Source of the DNA: an uncultured Caryophanales bacterium
GTDB lineage: Bacteria; Bacillota_I; Bacilli_A; Acholeplasmatales; Anaeroplasmataceae
Assembly (NCBI GenBank): GCA_946405105.1
Contig: CAMJFY010000001.1
Coordinates: 62,001 to 126,000, forward strand
Direction: 5' to 3'
Length of the DNA stretch: 64,000 bases
The notes under the pieces were generated by a model. It was not told the DNA's origin. It did no database searches and saw only the letters and a list, made by a program, of their open reading frames with translations. Shown here one piece after another: positions 27,597 to 38,022 of the stretch. Each line of letters starts with the position of its first letter. The first letter of the stretch is position 1. The translations under genes and the position numbers were made by a program.

Positions 27597-27628
27597 TTTT
27601 TTTTAATTTTTTTTATTAATATAAGAAA

Positions 27629-27650
27629 AAGCACTCGCTTGAGTGCTTTA
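27629..27650 (-). terminator. terminator of glpK
   Basis: minus strand AAAGCACTCAAGCGAGTGCTTTTTC. Confidence 0.7.
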
Positions 27651-29129
27651 TTTATAGCTTATAGTTGATTTGATTGCCTTTAACCAACCATCATATAATC
27701 TCTTTGCTTCTTCTCTATCCATTTTAGGAACAAATGTTTTCTTAATGGCTTTTATTTCCTTTATCTCATCTAAGTTATTATATATACCTACACCAAGACC
27801 TGCAATAAGTGCTGCCCCTAGTGCGGTTGATTCTTTTACCTTTTGTAATATAATTTTACAATCTAGAATATCTGATTGAAATTGCATTAAGAATGAATTA
27901 TCAGTTGCTCCACCATCAACACATAAAGATTTTAATTCAATATTAGATTCTTCTACCATTGTTTTTATTACATCCTTACATTGGTACGCAATAGCTTCTA
28001 GTGTCGCCCTAATAAATATCTCTTTATTTGTTGCACGTGTTAAACCAAATATTGCTCCTTTTACATCTGCGTCCCAATAAGGAGTACCTAGTCCTGTAAA
28101 TGAAGGTACTATATAAACACCATCTGAAGAATCTACTGCTGTTGCGTATTTTTCACTATCAGATGATTTTTTGATCATTCTAAGCCCATCTCTTAACCAC
28201 TGAACGGCAGCTCCACCTATAAATACTGAACCCTCAAGGGCATAGCTTATCTCATTATCAATACTCCAAGCTACTGTTGTTAAAAGACCATGCTTACTTT
28301 TAACAATATTATCTCCAGTATTTAATAATGTAAAACAACCTGTACCATATGTATTTTTAAGTTCACCCTTTTCAAAACAGCATTGACCAAATAAGGCAGC
28401 CTGTTGGTCTCCTAATACTCCAGTTATAGGAATATTAAATGGAATCACACTTTTATCTAAATAACCAAAGAATGAATTAGAATTAGATATTACAGGTAAT
28501 ATACATTTAGGTATTTTAAATAATTTCAATAGGTCATCATCCCATGTGCCTGTATTTATATTAAATAATAATGTTCTAGAAGCATTTGAATAATCAGTTT
28601 TATGAACATTTCCTCCAGTTAATTTATATATTAACCACGAATCAATAGTTCCACATAATAATTCACCATTAAATGCTCTTCTTTCAATATCAGGATAATT
28701 ATTAAATAACCATCTTAGTTTTGTCGCACTAAAATATGGGTTTAACAATAATCCTGTTTTTTCTTTAATCAAATCTTCATATTCCCTATATTCTTCACAA
28801 ACATCCTTTGATTGATTAGATTGCCATACTATTGCGTTATATACAGGAAGCTGTGTCTTTTTATCCCAAACTACAATAGTTTCTCTTTGATTAGTAATAC
28901 CTATTGCTTCTATTTGAGAAAAATTCAAATTTGAAGATACTACTGCTTGAAGCATAACTGCTAAAGTCTTAGAAAATATTTCAGTTGCGTTATGTTCTAC
29001 ATATCCATTCTTAGGATAATATTGAGTTATTTCTTCACTAGCTTGATTAATAATCTTTCCTTCCTTTGAAAAGACAATAGCTCTTGTTGAAGTTGTTCCT
29101 TGATCTATTGCTAAAATATATTTATCCAT
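27648..29129 (-). CDS. glpK: glycerol kinase
   Basis: MDKYILAIDQGTTSTRAIVFSKEGKIINQASEEITQYYPKNGYVEHNA, GITNQRETIVVWDK. Confidence 0.97.
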   Translation of the reverse strand: MDKYILAIDQGTTSTRAIVFSKEGKIINQASEEITQYYPKNGYVEHNATEIFSKTLAVMLQAVVSSNLNFSQIEAIGITNQRETIVVWDKKTQLPVYNAIVWQSNQSKDVCEEYREYEDLIKEKTGLLLNPYFSATKLRWLFNNYPDIERRAFNGELLCGTIDSWLIYKLTGGNVHKTDYSNASRTLLFNINTGTWDDDLLKLFKIPKCILPVISNSNSFFGYLDKSVIPFNIPITGVLGDQQAALFGQCCFEKGELKNTYGTGCFTLLNTGDNIVKSKHGLLTTVAWSIDNEISYALEGSVFIGGAAVQWLRDGLRMIKKSSDSEKYATAVDSSDGVYIVPSFTGLGTPYWDADVKGAIFGLTRATNKEIFIRATLEAIAYQCKDVIKTMVEESNIELKSLCVDGGATDNSFLMQFQSDILDCKIILQKVKESTALGAALIAGLGVGIYNNLDEIKEIKAIKKTFVPKMDREEAKRLYDGWLKAIKSTISYK

Positions 29130-30018
29130 TATTATTTACAAAATCAATGATATCCTTAATGATTAAATCTTTATCATCTTCATTAAGAATCTCATGACGA
29201 TCTCCTTCATAAATTTTATATGTAACCTTATCAGATTGCTTCTTATAAAAATTCGCTAATTTAATTAATAGCTTAGAACATTCGGAAACCATATCCATAC
29301 TTCCACCTATTAATAATATAGGATAATCCTTTGAATATAATTTCTTATATTTTCCATTTGGAATTTTAGAAACATTCTTATAAAACTCTTTATAAAATCC
29401 TGCAGTACATACAAAACCACAATATGGACTATCTATGTAATATTGTCTATTATCTTTATTTTTACTTAGCCAATCAACAGATGTTTCATTCTCAAATTTT
29501 TTATTAAATGAACCAAATGACATCTTTTCAAATCCAGGAACTCGCTTATTAGATTTAAATATATTAATAAAAGATATAACAAATCTTCCAAGCTTATATT
29601 TAAAATTAGGCATTGCACATCCACATAATATCAATTTATCAAAATTATTTTTATACATTAATTGATACTTTTGAACCATGAATGAGCCCATCGAATGTCC
29701 AAATAATATTTTTAGATTATCTATATTTTTCTCTATTACATCCTTATATAAATAATTAATATTCATTAGACAGCCATCGAAATCGCCCTTATGCCATACA
29801 CCTAAATCATCTAGATTGCAGTCCTCACCATGAGCGATATGACTAATTACATAAACATTAAATCCTTCTTCATTTAATTTCCTTGCAAAATAATCATATC
29901 TTCTAGCATCCTCTGCGACACCATGGGCAATAATCATCATTTTATCAGCCTTATCAACTTCATAAGAATAATAATAAAATGGTTGATCCTTATAGCCAAT
30001 TAATTTAACCTTTTTCAT
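29122..30018 (-). CDS. alpha/beta hydrolase (monoacylglycerol lipase-like)
   Basis: MMIIAHGVAEDARRYDYFARKLNEEGFNVYVISHIAHGED, LFGHSMGSFM (GxSxG), GGSMDMVSE, YEGDRHEILNE. Confidence 0.88.
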   Translation of the reverse strand: MKKVKLIGYKDQPFYYYSYEVDKADKMMIIAHGVAEDARRYDYFARKLNEEGFNVYVISHIAHGEDCNLDDLGVWHKGDFDGCLMNINYLYKDVIEKNIDNLKILFGHSMGSFMVQKYQLMYKNNFDKLILCGCAMPNFKYKLGRFVISFINIFKSNKRVPGFEKMSFGSFNKKFENETSVDWLSKNKDNRQYYIDSPYCGFVCTAGFYKEFYKNVSKIPNGKYKKLYSKDYPILLIGGSMDMVSECSKLLIKLANFYKKQSDKVTYKIYEGDRHEILNEDDKDLIIKDIIDFVNNNG

Positions 30019-30100
30019 AAATTATCATCTCTTTTTTATTTTTTATAGTAACATCCTATATTTAGTATAACACAAAAAAGAAAAAGGAGATATAATCTCC

Positions 30101-30535
30101 TTATTTTAATAATAATTCTATTTCTTCTTCAGTATATATTTTAATATTATTATTTTTTAATAATCTAGCTGTAATACCCATTCCATTTATTTTAGTTTTA
30201 GTAAATGTGCCATCATAGATATAATTTGAACCACAAGAAGGTGAACCTTCTTTTAATAAAGCTTTACTTATATTATCTTTTTTAGCAATATCTAAAGCTT
30301 TATTAGCACCATCAAAGAAATTATTAGTAACATCATCACCAGCTGATGATATAACTTTATCATTTAATATTTCTGATGGATTTCTTGGCGTAGATAAGCC
30401 ACCCATTTCTTCTGGGCAAATAGGAATAAGAATATATCTTTCCTTTAGCTTTTCAACTAATGGATTATAATTATTCTTCCCATTATATTTACAGTCTACA
30501 CCTAATATACATGCAGATATTAATAATTTTTCCAT
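30101..30535 (-). CDS. DUF523 family protein
   Basis: ACILGVDCKYNGKNNYN, ICPEEMGGLSTPRNPSEI, KEGSPSCGSNYIYDGTF. Confidence 0.9.
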   Translation of the reverse strand: MEKLLISACILGVDCKYNGKNNYNPLVEKLKERYILIPICPEEMGGLSTPRNPSEILNDKVISSAGDDVTNNFFDGANKALDIAKKDNISKALLKEGSPSCGSNYIYDGTFTKTKINGMGITARLLKNNNIKIYTEEEIELLLK

Positions 30536-30536
30536 A

Positions 30537-31820
30537 TTAGAATATATTTTTTAATCTAATTGTTTGTTTACGATCTGGACCAACACTGAATATAGCAACT
30601 TCAGTATGAGTTAATTCCTCAACCTTTCTTATGTAATTCTTAGCTGCCTCAGGTAATTCATCAAATGAAGTAACATGTGTGATGTCTTCCTTCCAGCCTG
30701 GAAGTGTTACATAAACTGGTTCGCATCTTTCAAGTTCTGCAAGTGTTGCAGGAACTGTATTGATTTCTTTGCCATCTAATTTATATGCATAACAAATCTT
30801 TAATTCTTCTAATCCTGATAAAACATCAAATAGCATTAAAGATAAATAATTAATACCAGAAACTCTTCTTGCATAATTTAGAGCAACAGCATCTAAATAT
30901 CCAACTCTTCTTGGACGCTTAGTAACTGTACCATATTCATGACCTCTTTCACGAATATAATGTGCAAGATCTCCTTCGATTTCAGTTGGGAATGGACCCT
31001 CACCAACTCTTGTAGTATATGCCTTGCAGATACCTAATACATTATTAATATATCTAGGAGCAATACCAGAGTTTAGTGGAACTGATGCTGCAGTAGGTGA
31101 AGATGATGTTACATAAGGATATGTACCATGGTCAATACAAAGCATTACACCTTGTGCACCTTCGAATAATACCTTAGATCCTTTTTCGATTTCTTTTTCT
31201 AATAATTCAGATGTATCACATACAAATGGTTTAATCTTCTTACCATATTCTACGTATTCATTATAAACTGTATCAAAATCAAGAGTATCAAGACCTAACA
31301 TCTTTAATTCCATATTCTTAATTGTTAATGCAGACTTTAATGCTTCCTTGAATAATTCAGGATCAACTAAATCTGCCATACGAATACCAATTCTTGATGC
31401 CTTATCTGTATAACAAGGTCCAATACCTCTTTTTGTAGTACCAATCTTCTTATCACCCTTGAATTGCTCGTAAGCTCCATCAAGCATTTCATGATAAGGT
31501 AAAACAATATGAGCTCTATTTGAAACAAATAGTTGATAATCCTTAATACCTCTTTCTTCTAAGCCCTTAAGCTCTTCTAGCATTTGTTTTGGATTGATAA
31601 CCATACCATTCGCCATTACATTTTTAATATGTGGACTAAAGATTCCTGAAGGAATACTTCTTAATGCAAATTTCTCACCATCAAATGTAATTGTATGTCC
31701 AGCGTTGTTTCCACCTTGGCTTCTTACAACTACATCAGCCTCTTGTGCTAAATAGTCAGTGATTTTTCCTTTTCCTTCGTCGCCCCATTGGCTACCTACT
31801 ATTACTAATGTACTCATCAT
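30537..31820 (-). CDS. purA: adenylosuccinate synthetase
   Basis: VGSQWGDEGKGKITDYLAQEADVVVRSQGGNNAGHTI, GTTKRGIGPCYTDKASRIGIRM. Confidence 0.97.
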   Translation of the reverse strand: MMSTLVIVGSQWGDEGKGKITDYLAQEADVVVRSQGGNNAGHTITFDGEKFALRSIPSGIFSPHIKNVMANGMVINPKQMLEELKGLEERGIKDYQLFVSNRAHIVLPYHEMLDGAYEQFKGDKKIGTTKRGIGPCYTDKASRIGIRMADLVDPELFKEALKSALTIKNMELKMLGLDTLDFDTVYNEYVEYGKKIKPFVCDTSELLEKEIEKGSKVLFEGAQGVMLCIDHGTYPYVTSSSPTAASVPLNSGIAPRYINNVLGICKAYTTRVGEGPFPTEIEGDLAHYIRERGHEYGTVTKRPRRVGYLDAVALNYARRVSGINYLSLMLFDVLSGLEELKICYAYKLDGKEINTVPATLAELERCEPVYVTLPGWKEDITHVTSFDELPEAAKNYIRKVEELTHTEVAIFSVGPDRKQTIRLKNIF

Positions 31821-31884
31821 TCCATCTCCATTTCACAACAAACATATTATACTAGATATAGTATAAAAAAACAAATAAAAAATA

Positions 31885-31915
31885 AAATATTAAAATAGTG
31901 CCCCAAAAAGCACTA
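31885..31915 (-). terminator. terminator of PTS EI-like gene
   Basis: minus strand AATAGTGCTTTTTGGGGCACTATTTTAATATTTT. Confidence 0.65.
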
Positions 31916-33409
31916 TTTCTTATCAATAAATTCTGTATAGCAATTATTTAGCATCTGTATCGCAGATGTTGAAACTGATAGGTTTCTAATGCCTATTTCA
32001 TAAAACTTTAATGCTACCTCTTTTACGCTAGCAAGCTCTCCACAAACTGATAAACAAATGTCTCTTTTTTTACAGTAATCAACAACTGGCTTTAGCTTGT
32101 TAATTAAATCATCAATATATTCATTAAAGTTATTCATTCTATTTTCTCTATCAATATGATACAACTCGCTAGTTAAATCATTAGTTCCTAATGAAATAAA
32201 ATCAACATTAACAAAATCATCTATATGCTCTAGAGCACTCTTTGTCTCTAGCATCATACCAATTAAAGGAAGATTATAATTATTTGCTTCTGCTATTTTA
32301 ATAACCCAATCTCTTAAATAATTAAATTCATAATTATTTTCAATCATAGGAAACATTATTCTAATGTTGTTATGGGTGTTTGATGCAAGCATTGCCATAA
32401 CCTGAACTTCAAAGATTTCTTTGTTATTTATATAATTATCGAATCCTTTATGATTTGTATTTAAATAAGAAATCTTTTTATCATCACCAATATCAAATGT
32501 TCTAAAAACAACTATTTTATCAGCTAAATTATTAGCTGTTTTAGCATAAATTTGATATTGTTCATCGAATGATAATGGTCTATTAGTATTCATGAATATT
32601 AATTCTGTTCTAAATAAGCCAATACCATCAAAATCATATTGTATTATTTTATTTAATTCAGTTCCTATTGAAACATTTGCCAGAAACAAGAATCCAGGAT
32701 GTGATACTGCCTTTTTAATAAATGATTTAGATGAATTGATTTCTTCAATATATCTTTCCATGTCCTCAAGGCATGGATTAACTGCAATTTTATTCTTTCT
32801 TGTATCTATACAAACTATATCATTATCTTTACATTCAATATCTGCAATAACATATGGTATATCAAAGCTTCTACATAAAATAGCACTATGAGAGGTGTAT
32901 CCTCCCTTTTTAGCTATGACTCCAATTATTAAATCCTTATTCTTGATTAAATATGAAGGTAATAAATTGTTAGTATATAAAATAAAAGTTTTTCTAATAT
33001 TTCTTTTTTTCTTATTTTCTAGGTTATTAATTAATCTATTAGTAACATCTAATATATCATTAGTTCTTTCCTTTAAATAATCAGATGAAGAATTCTCTAA
33101 TGATTTTATTATTTCATCCATTACTAAATTAATAGCATCTATGGCAGACTTACCCTCATCAATATATTTAAGAGCATTTTCCCTTAATAATGGATCAGAT
33201 ATCATTAGCTTTTGAATAGTTAAATATGAATTTTCCTCCATATTTCCTATTTCCTTTAATGATTTATCAATTGAAGTTAAAAATAGCTGTCTTTCCTCTT
33301 CCTTAGAGGCTGTTATTAAATTAGATTTTGTATTATTATCTTTTTTTACATTTCCCATAACAAAGCCATGGGATAATACTTCATCAATTGAATACTTCAC
33401 TCTAATCAC
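31913..33409 (-). CDS. phosphoenolpyruvate-protein phosphotransferase (PTS enzyme I)-like protein
   Basis: GVIAKKGGYTSHSAILCRSFDIPYV (phospho-His), FDGIGLFRTELIFM, IMFPMIE, CGELAS. Confidence 0.85.
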   Translation of the reverse strand: MIRVKYSIDEVLSHGFVMGNVKKDNNTKSNLITASKEEERQLFLTSIDKSLKEIGNMEENSYLTIQKLMISDPLLRENALKYIDEGKSAIDAINLVMDEIIKSLENSSSDYLKERTNDILDVTNRLINNLENKKKRNIRKTFILYTNNLLPSYLIKNKDLIIGVIAKKGGYTSHSAILCRSFDIPYVIADIECKDNDIVCIDTRKNKIAVNPCLEDMERYIEEINSSKSFIKKAVSHPGFLFLANVSIGTELNKIIQYDFDGIGLFRTELIFMNTNRPLSFDEQYQIYAKTANNLADKIVVFRTFDIGDDKKISYLNTNHKGFDNYINNKEIFEVQVMAMLASNTHNNIRIMFPMIENNYEFNYLRDWVIKIAEANNYNLPLIGMMLETKSALEHIDDFVNVDFISLGTNDLTSELYHIDRENRMNNFNEYIDDLINKLKPVVDYCKKRDICLSVCGELASVKEVALKFYEIGIRNLSVSTSAIQMLNNCYTEFIDKK

Positions 33410-33417
33410 CTAGAGGA

Positions 33418-34770
33418 TTATTGCGACTCCTCTATTCTCTTTCTTGCTTCATTTACATATGATATAAATTCATCTCTGATAGTTATTACGATATCAATAA
33501 TATCAGGATCAAAATGAGTACCTCTACCCTCAACAATAATATCAAATGCCTTTTCGGGTGGAATTGAATCCTTGTATACTCTCTTAGAAGTTAGGGCATC
33601 ATATACATCCGCAATTGCCATTATTCTAGCTGAAAGTGGGATTTCCTCACCTTTTAATCCGTATGGATAACCAGTACCGTTCCATTTTTCATGGTGTGCT
33701 ACTGCAATATCAAATGCCGTTTTGAAGAATTCATCATCATCTAGATTAGAGAAAATATTATTAATCATTTCTCCACCTTTAGCTGAATGCTTCTTCATTT
33801 CTTCAAATTCCTCATCAGTTAATTTACCAGGCTTTAATAAAATAGCATCTCTAATTGCAATTTTACCAACATCATGTAGCGGTGCTGAATTTTCAATTTG
33901 CTTAATATATTCTTCAGTTAATATATCTTTATATTTAGGATATTTTTGCATTTCTCTTGCAATCATACCTACATATTTCTTAGTACGAATAACGTGCTCG
34001 CCTGTACCAACATCACGAGTTTCAATAACTGCCGCTAGATCTTCAATTACTCTATTTTGCATTTGAGTACGGCGTTCCATCTCATGAGTAACCTGATTAC
34101 TTAATTCTTTTTGTTTATCAATCATTTCGGCATTTCTTTGAGTAATACCAGATACTAAAACATCAATTAATATAATAGAAATCCAACGAGGTAAGATATG
34201 GTGTGTAAATAATTCTAACATTCTCTTTGGATTTTCTTTAACCATTTCGACTCTTATTGATAAATCTGTTAATTCATCATCTGTTAATATTTCTTTTAAT
34301 AAATTTCTATCAGCATATCCAAAAAAGAATGAACCATAAATAATTAAAGGAACAGATAATGTTGTAGCCACTAAAAGTAATATTAATGTAGTCTTTTTAT
34401 TACGATATTGAGCTGCCATAATTGGAGGAACTACCAATAATAATACTGCATGATATGAAAGTGTTATTGCCATAAGTGTTAATCCTACATAGGCAACAGT
34501 TAAAATTATTACCTTAAATAAATTAGTTTCTAATATTGAATTTTCTTTTTTCAAAATTTTATCATGAATAATAAATATACAAATTGGCACTAAAAAAATT
34601 ACGGCGGAAATACCAACTGTTGGTCTCATTACTATCTTTGGTATTTCAAATAATCCAATTTCATTTGCTATTTCAATGACAACTAATAAGCTAAGAACAA
34701 CTAATATTGCATAAATATTAAATAAACTAGCTTTTTTATTTGATTCTCTTATAACTGCTTCTTTATCCAT
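33418..34770 (-). CDS. membrane HD-GYP domain protein (c-di-GMP phosphodiesterase-like)
   Basis: N-terminal TM region; ETRDVGTGEHVIRTKKYVG, PLHDVGKIAIRDAILLKPGKLTDEEFEEMKKHSAKG, AHHEKWNGTGYPYGLKGEEIPLSARIMAIADVYDAL. Confidence 0.92.
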   Translation of the reverse strand: MDKEAVIRESNKKASLFNIYAILVVLSLLVVIEIANEIGLFEIPKIVMRPTVGISAVIFLVPICIFIIHDKILKKENSILETNLFKVIILTVAYVGLTLMAITLSYHAVLLLVVPPIMAAQYRNKKTTLILLLVATTLSVPLIIYGSFFFGYADRNLLKEILTDDELTDLSIRVEMVKENPKRMLELFTHHILPRWISIILIDVLVSGITQRNAEMIDKQKELSNQVTHEMERRTQMQNRVIEDLAAVIETRDVGTGEHVIRTKKYVGMIAREMQKYPKYKDILTEEYIKQIENSAPLHDVGKIAIRDAILLKPGKLTDEEFEEMKKHSAKGGEMINNIFSNLDDDEFFKTAFDIAVAHHEKWNGTGYPYGLKGEEIPLSARIMAIADVYDALTSKRVYKDSIPPEKAFDIIVEGRGTHFDPDIIDIVITIRDEFISYVNEARKRIEESQ

Positions 34771-34782
34771 TATTAGTCCTCC

Positions 34783-35289
34783 TTATCTTTTGTTTAATTC
34801 ATTCATATAGGTATTATATGTATTATCATCAAACATACATAATACAATTTCTTTTATTGTAGTATTAGGATAATCATTTAAAAATTCCTGTATTGCGTTT
34901 ATCGCAACCTTAGCTGCATCTTCTAAAGGATATCTATATATACCTGTTGAAATAGATGGAAATGCAATAGATTCTAGCTTATATTCATCCGCAAGCTTTA
35001 AAGAATTATAATATGAATTTCTTAATAATATTGCATCCTGCGGACCACTATATCTTGGACCTGGAGTATGAATTATATATTTAGCTTTCAGCTTATATCC
35101 CTTTGTAATAACTGCTTCTCCTGTATTAATTGGTGAAAGAGTATCGCATTCGGCTTGTAATTCCTTATCTCCGGCAGCTCTAAATATAGCTCCACATACT
35201 CCACTTCCACCAAGTAAATATGTATTTGCCGCATTAACAATGGCATCAGTATTTGATTTTGTAATATCTGCTTTTATTATTTTAATCAT
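34783..35289 (-). CDS. macro domain protein (ADP-ribose hydrolase-like)
   Basis: Start set at MIKIIKADITKSNTDAIVNAANTYLLGGSGVCGAIFRAAG; FPSISTGIYRYPLEDAAKVA. Confidence 0.92.
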   Translation of the reverse strand: MIKIIKADITKSNTDAIVNAANTYLLGGSGVCGAIFRAAGDKELQAECDTLSPINTGEAVITKGYKLKAKYIIHTPGPRYSGPQDAILLRNSYYNSLKLADEYKLESIAFPSISTGIYRYPLEDAAKVAINAIQEFLNDYPNTTIKEIVLCMFDDNTYNTYMNELNKR

Positions 35290-35347
35290 ATAATCACCTA
35301 GTATTACGCCATATTTAAATTTTATCATTTTTAGCATAAAAATAAAA

Positions 35348-35378
35348 GACCATTAGTATTATATACTAAATGGTCAAT
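35348..35378 (-). terminator. terminator of DUF4353-like lipoprotein gene
   Basis: minus strand GACCATTTAGTATATAATACTAATGGTCTTTTATTTT. Confidence 0.7.
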
Positions 35379-35382
35379 TAAT

Positions 35383-37059
35383 CTATTTTACTGTAGCTGA
35401 TGATGAAGCATATACAGTTGTAGATCCATAATATGAATTAGAATTTGTATATGTAATAGTTTCTGAACCAACTGTAACTGTGTGCTCTCCTAATGATGTA
35501 CCATTTGTTGATGTTGTCTTAGTTAGGCTTGTGGTTGCATTTCTTGGAGCATATCCTACTACAATAATAATACCTCCAGTTAAGCTTATTATTCCATCAG
35601 CATCTAATGGTGCTGCCATCTCACTATTAGGACCTCTTGTAATAACAATTCCACCACTAATAGTTAATGTTCCGTTTGAATCAATTCCATCAACATCTCC
35701 GCTTGGTGCCAAATTAACATCTAGCTTACCACCTGAAATATTAATTGAAGTTGAAGCATTTACACCATCATCTGTGGCAGAAACCTTTATATCTCCGCCT
35801 TGAATATTAATAATCTTTCCTTCAATTCCTTCATGTGCTTCTGCAACATTAATTGTACCACCAGTAATTGTTAGTGCTGCATCTGAATGAATTGCATCAT
35901 CTGACGCTTTCATTTCAAGGCTTCCACCTGAAATATTAATAGCTGCAGATGGAGTATTACCATTTTCTAGCTTTTCATCCTTGTTTGTATGAAGTCCATC
36001 ATCATATGTATATGTAAATATAGTACCTGCAGTGACATTAATTGCTTCATTAGCTTTAATTGCCTTTGCTGATGAATCAGCCTTTTCTGCTGCTTTACCA
36101 CCAGTCATTCCGCCACCATCAAAGCCTCCACCAGGCTGTTGTCCACCAGGACCAAAACTATATTTATTAGATGTTGTAGTGCTTGACACTAAATATGATG
36201 AATATTTATTAGTATAAACATCAATTATCGGCTCATATGTAACTCCATCTGAATCTGTTGATGTTCTTATTTCAACTGCATATGCAGCATCAATTCCATC
36301 TCCATATGAATTAATAGTGATTTCTCCACCATTAATATAAATATATCCATGCTGTGCGCTAGTTCCTAAATCAGAATTAGATGTAATAATACCATTATTT
36401 CCTGCAACAATTCCAATCTTTGGATTTTCTTCTATTGTCACCTTATCATTACCTTTAATTCCGTTATTAACTGCTTTAACAAGCATTGTTACATTCTTAA
36501 TACTTACATTATCTTTTCCATGAATACCACTATTTGCAGCTGAAGTAACTAATAAAGAGCCTTTACCCTTTATCTTTAAATCTCCATTTCTAACATAAAC
36601 TGCACCAGTCCCATTTGTGTCATCAGTTGAATCTGAATAATCGGTTGATCTATTATCATAAATATAGCTTGTTTGATCCTTTAATGGCTTCAATGTAAAA
36701 TCGGCACAATTATTAACATAAATTGGTGATAATAAAGCACTTGAAATAGATGTATTATCTAAATCTAATTCAACATCCTGGTCAGCTGCATCTACATAAA
36801 TTTGACCAGATGATAACTTACCAGATGCTGTATAAACACCAGCGCTAGTAATTCTATAAACACCATTATATGATGCTACCTGATTACCTGTTTCATCTAC
36901 TAATTTGAATTCAGTAGTAATGTTATCTTCATCTAATTCAATTTCTTCTGTATGACCTGATACATCACTACTAATATTATTATTTGTCTTTGTACTATTA
37001 CAAGATGCTAAAACAAGCATTCCAGCAATACCCAAAATACCTAATAATTTTTTCTTCAT
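35383..37059 (-). CDS. lipoprotein with carbohydrate-binding (DUF4353-like) repeat/beta-helix domain
   Basis: Start set at MKKKLLGILGIAGMLVLASCNS (lipobox); repeated INISGG/GDGIDA motifs. Confidence 0.8.
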   Translation of the reverse strand: MKKKLLGILGIAGMLVLASCNSTKTNNNISSDVSGHTEEIELDEDNITTEFKLVDETGNQVASYNGVYRITSAGVYTASGKLSSGQIYVDAADQDVELDLDNTSISSALLSPIYVNNCADFTLKPLKDQTSYIYDNRSTDYSDSTDDTNGTGAVYVRNGDLKIKGKGSLLVTSAANSGIHGKDNVSIKNVTMLVKAVNNGIKGNDKVTIEENPKIGIVAGNNGIITSNSDLGTSAQHGYIYINGGEITINSYGDGIDAAYAVEIRTSTDSDGVTYEPIIDVYTNKYSSYLVSSTTTSNKYSFGPGGQQPGGGFDGGGMTGGKAAEKADSSAKAIKANEAINVTAGTIFTYTYDDGLHTNKDEKLENGNTPSAAINISGGSLEMKASDDAIHSDAALTITGGTINVAEAHEGIEGKIINIQGGDIKVSATDDGVNASTSINISGGKLDVNLAPSGDVDGIDSNGTLTISGGIVITRGPNSEMAAPLDADGIISLTGGIIIVVGYAPRNATTSLTKTTSTNGTSLGEHTVTVGSETITYTNSNSYYGSTTVYASSSATVK

Positions 37060-37154
37060 AATTATCAACTCCTTAAGCACTAATGCTTTTTATTTCAATT
37101 TAATAATAAATTAGAAACCTAAAAATAACTTAAATTTATTAAAAATTTTTGATA

Positions 37155-37182
37155 AAAAAGGGAATATGTCTTTTTACATATT
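37155..37182 (-). terminator. terminator of PHP phosphatase gene
   Basis: minus strand GGAATATGTAAAAAGACATATTCCCTTTTTT. Confidence 0.75.
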
Positions 37183-37183
37183 C

Positions 37184-38011
37184 CTAATGATTTATTTCCA
37201 TTTTTTCTAATACATTTAATCCTAAGTCGTCAATAAACTTATATATTGCATCTACATGATATCCAGATAATCTCTTAGGGGCATGTGCATCACAGCCTAC
37301 AATTATTTTTAATTCGGGATATTCTTTAGCAATTGTCCAGAATTCTTTTCTAGGATATTTCCATAAATCAGGATTAGCAGCTACCTCTTCTGATTTAATA
37401 TTATTACAATTAATTTCTAAATATACATTATTCTTAATTGCTGATTCTATTATTTCTCTAGAAATCTTTTCACAGAATTCATCGAATTTGTTTTCTCCAT
37501 CTCTATTTTTATATCCACAATAAAACATATCAGGATGAACTAATGTATTAAAGATACCTGTTTCCATTGCTTTTATACATGTATCCTTATATTCTTCAAT
37601 ATTTCTATATGATAAATTGTTATAACAATCAATAATATGTCCTTTCGTATTCTTAAAGAAATGTACTCCTAAATTTAAGAAATCAACCTGATCTCTTAAA
37701 AACTGATAAAAACTTACTCTATCATATATAAATTCTGTTTCAAATCCAGATAATACCTTGATTTCATCCTTATGAAGCTCCTTAGATGCTTCAATTTCCT
37801 TTAAATATTTAGGAACAAATTCAAGCTTCATATTTTCTGTACAATAATTATCTTTATATTCCTGCTTATTCATGAAATCAACAGGGATTGGACCATGATC
37901 AGTAATTGCTATTTCATCAAATCCTAATCTAATTGCTTCAGTAACATAATCTTCTGTTACTCCTTCGGCATGATTACAATATTTTAAATGAGTGTGATAA
38001 TTGTTTTTCAT
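37184..38011 (-). CDS. PHP-domain histidinol-phosphatase family protein
   Basis: MKNNYHTHLKYCNHAEGVTEDYVTEAIRLGFDEIAITDHGP; GFETEFIYD; VGCDAHAPKRL. Confidence 0.88.
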   Translation of the reverse strand: MKNNYHTHLKYCNHAEGVTEDYVTEAIRLGFDEIAITDHGPIPVDFMNKQEYKDNYCTENMKLEFVPKYLKEIEASKELHKDEIKVLSGFETEFIYDRVSFYQFLRDQVDFLNLGVHFFKNTKGHIIDCYNNLSYRNIEEYKDTCIKAMETGIFNTLVHPDMFYCGYKNRDGENKFDEFCEKISREIIESAIKNNVYLEINCNNIKSEEVAANPDLWKYPRKEFWTIAKEYPELKIIVGCDAHAPKRLSGYHVDAIYKFIDDLGLNVLEKMEINH

Positions 38012-38022
38012 AATTAAACTCC

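Noticed and set aside
35480-36217. Plus-strand ORFs opposite the DUF4353-like lipoprotein
   Set aside because: Antisense shadow of repetitive coding sequence; no RBS.
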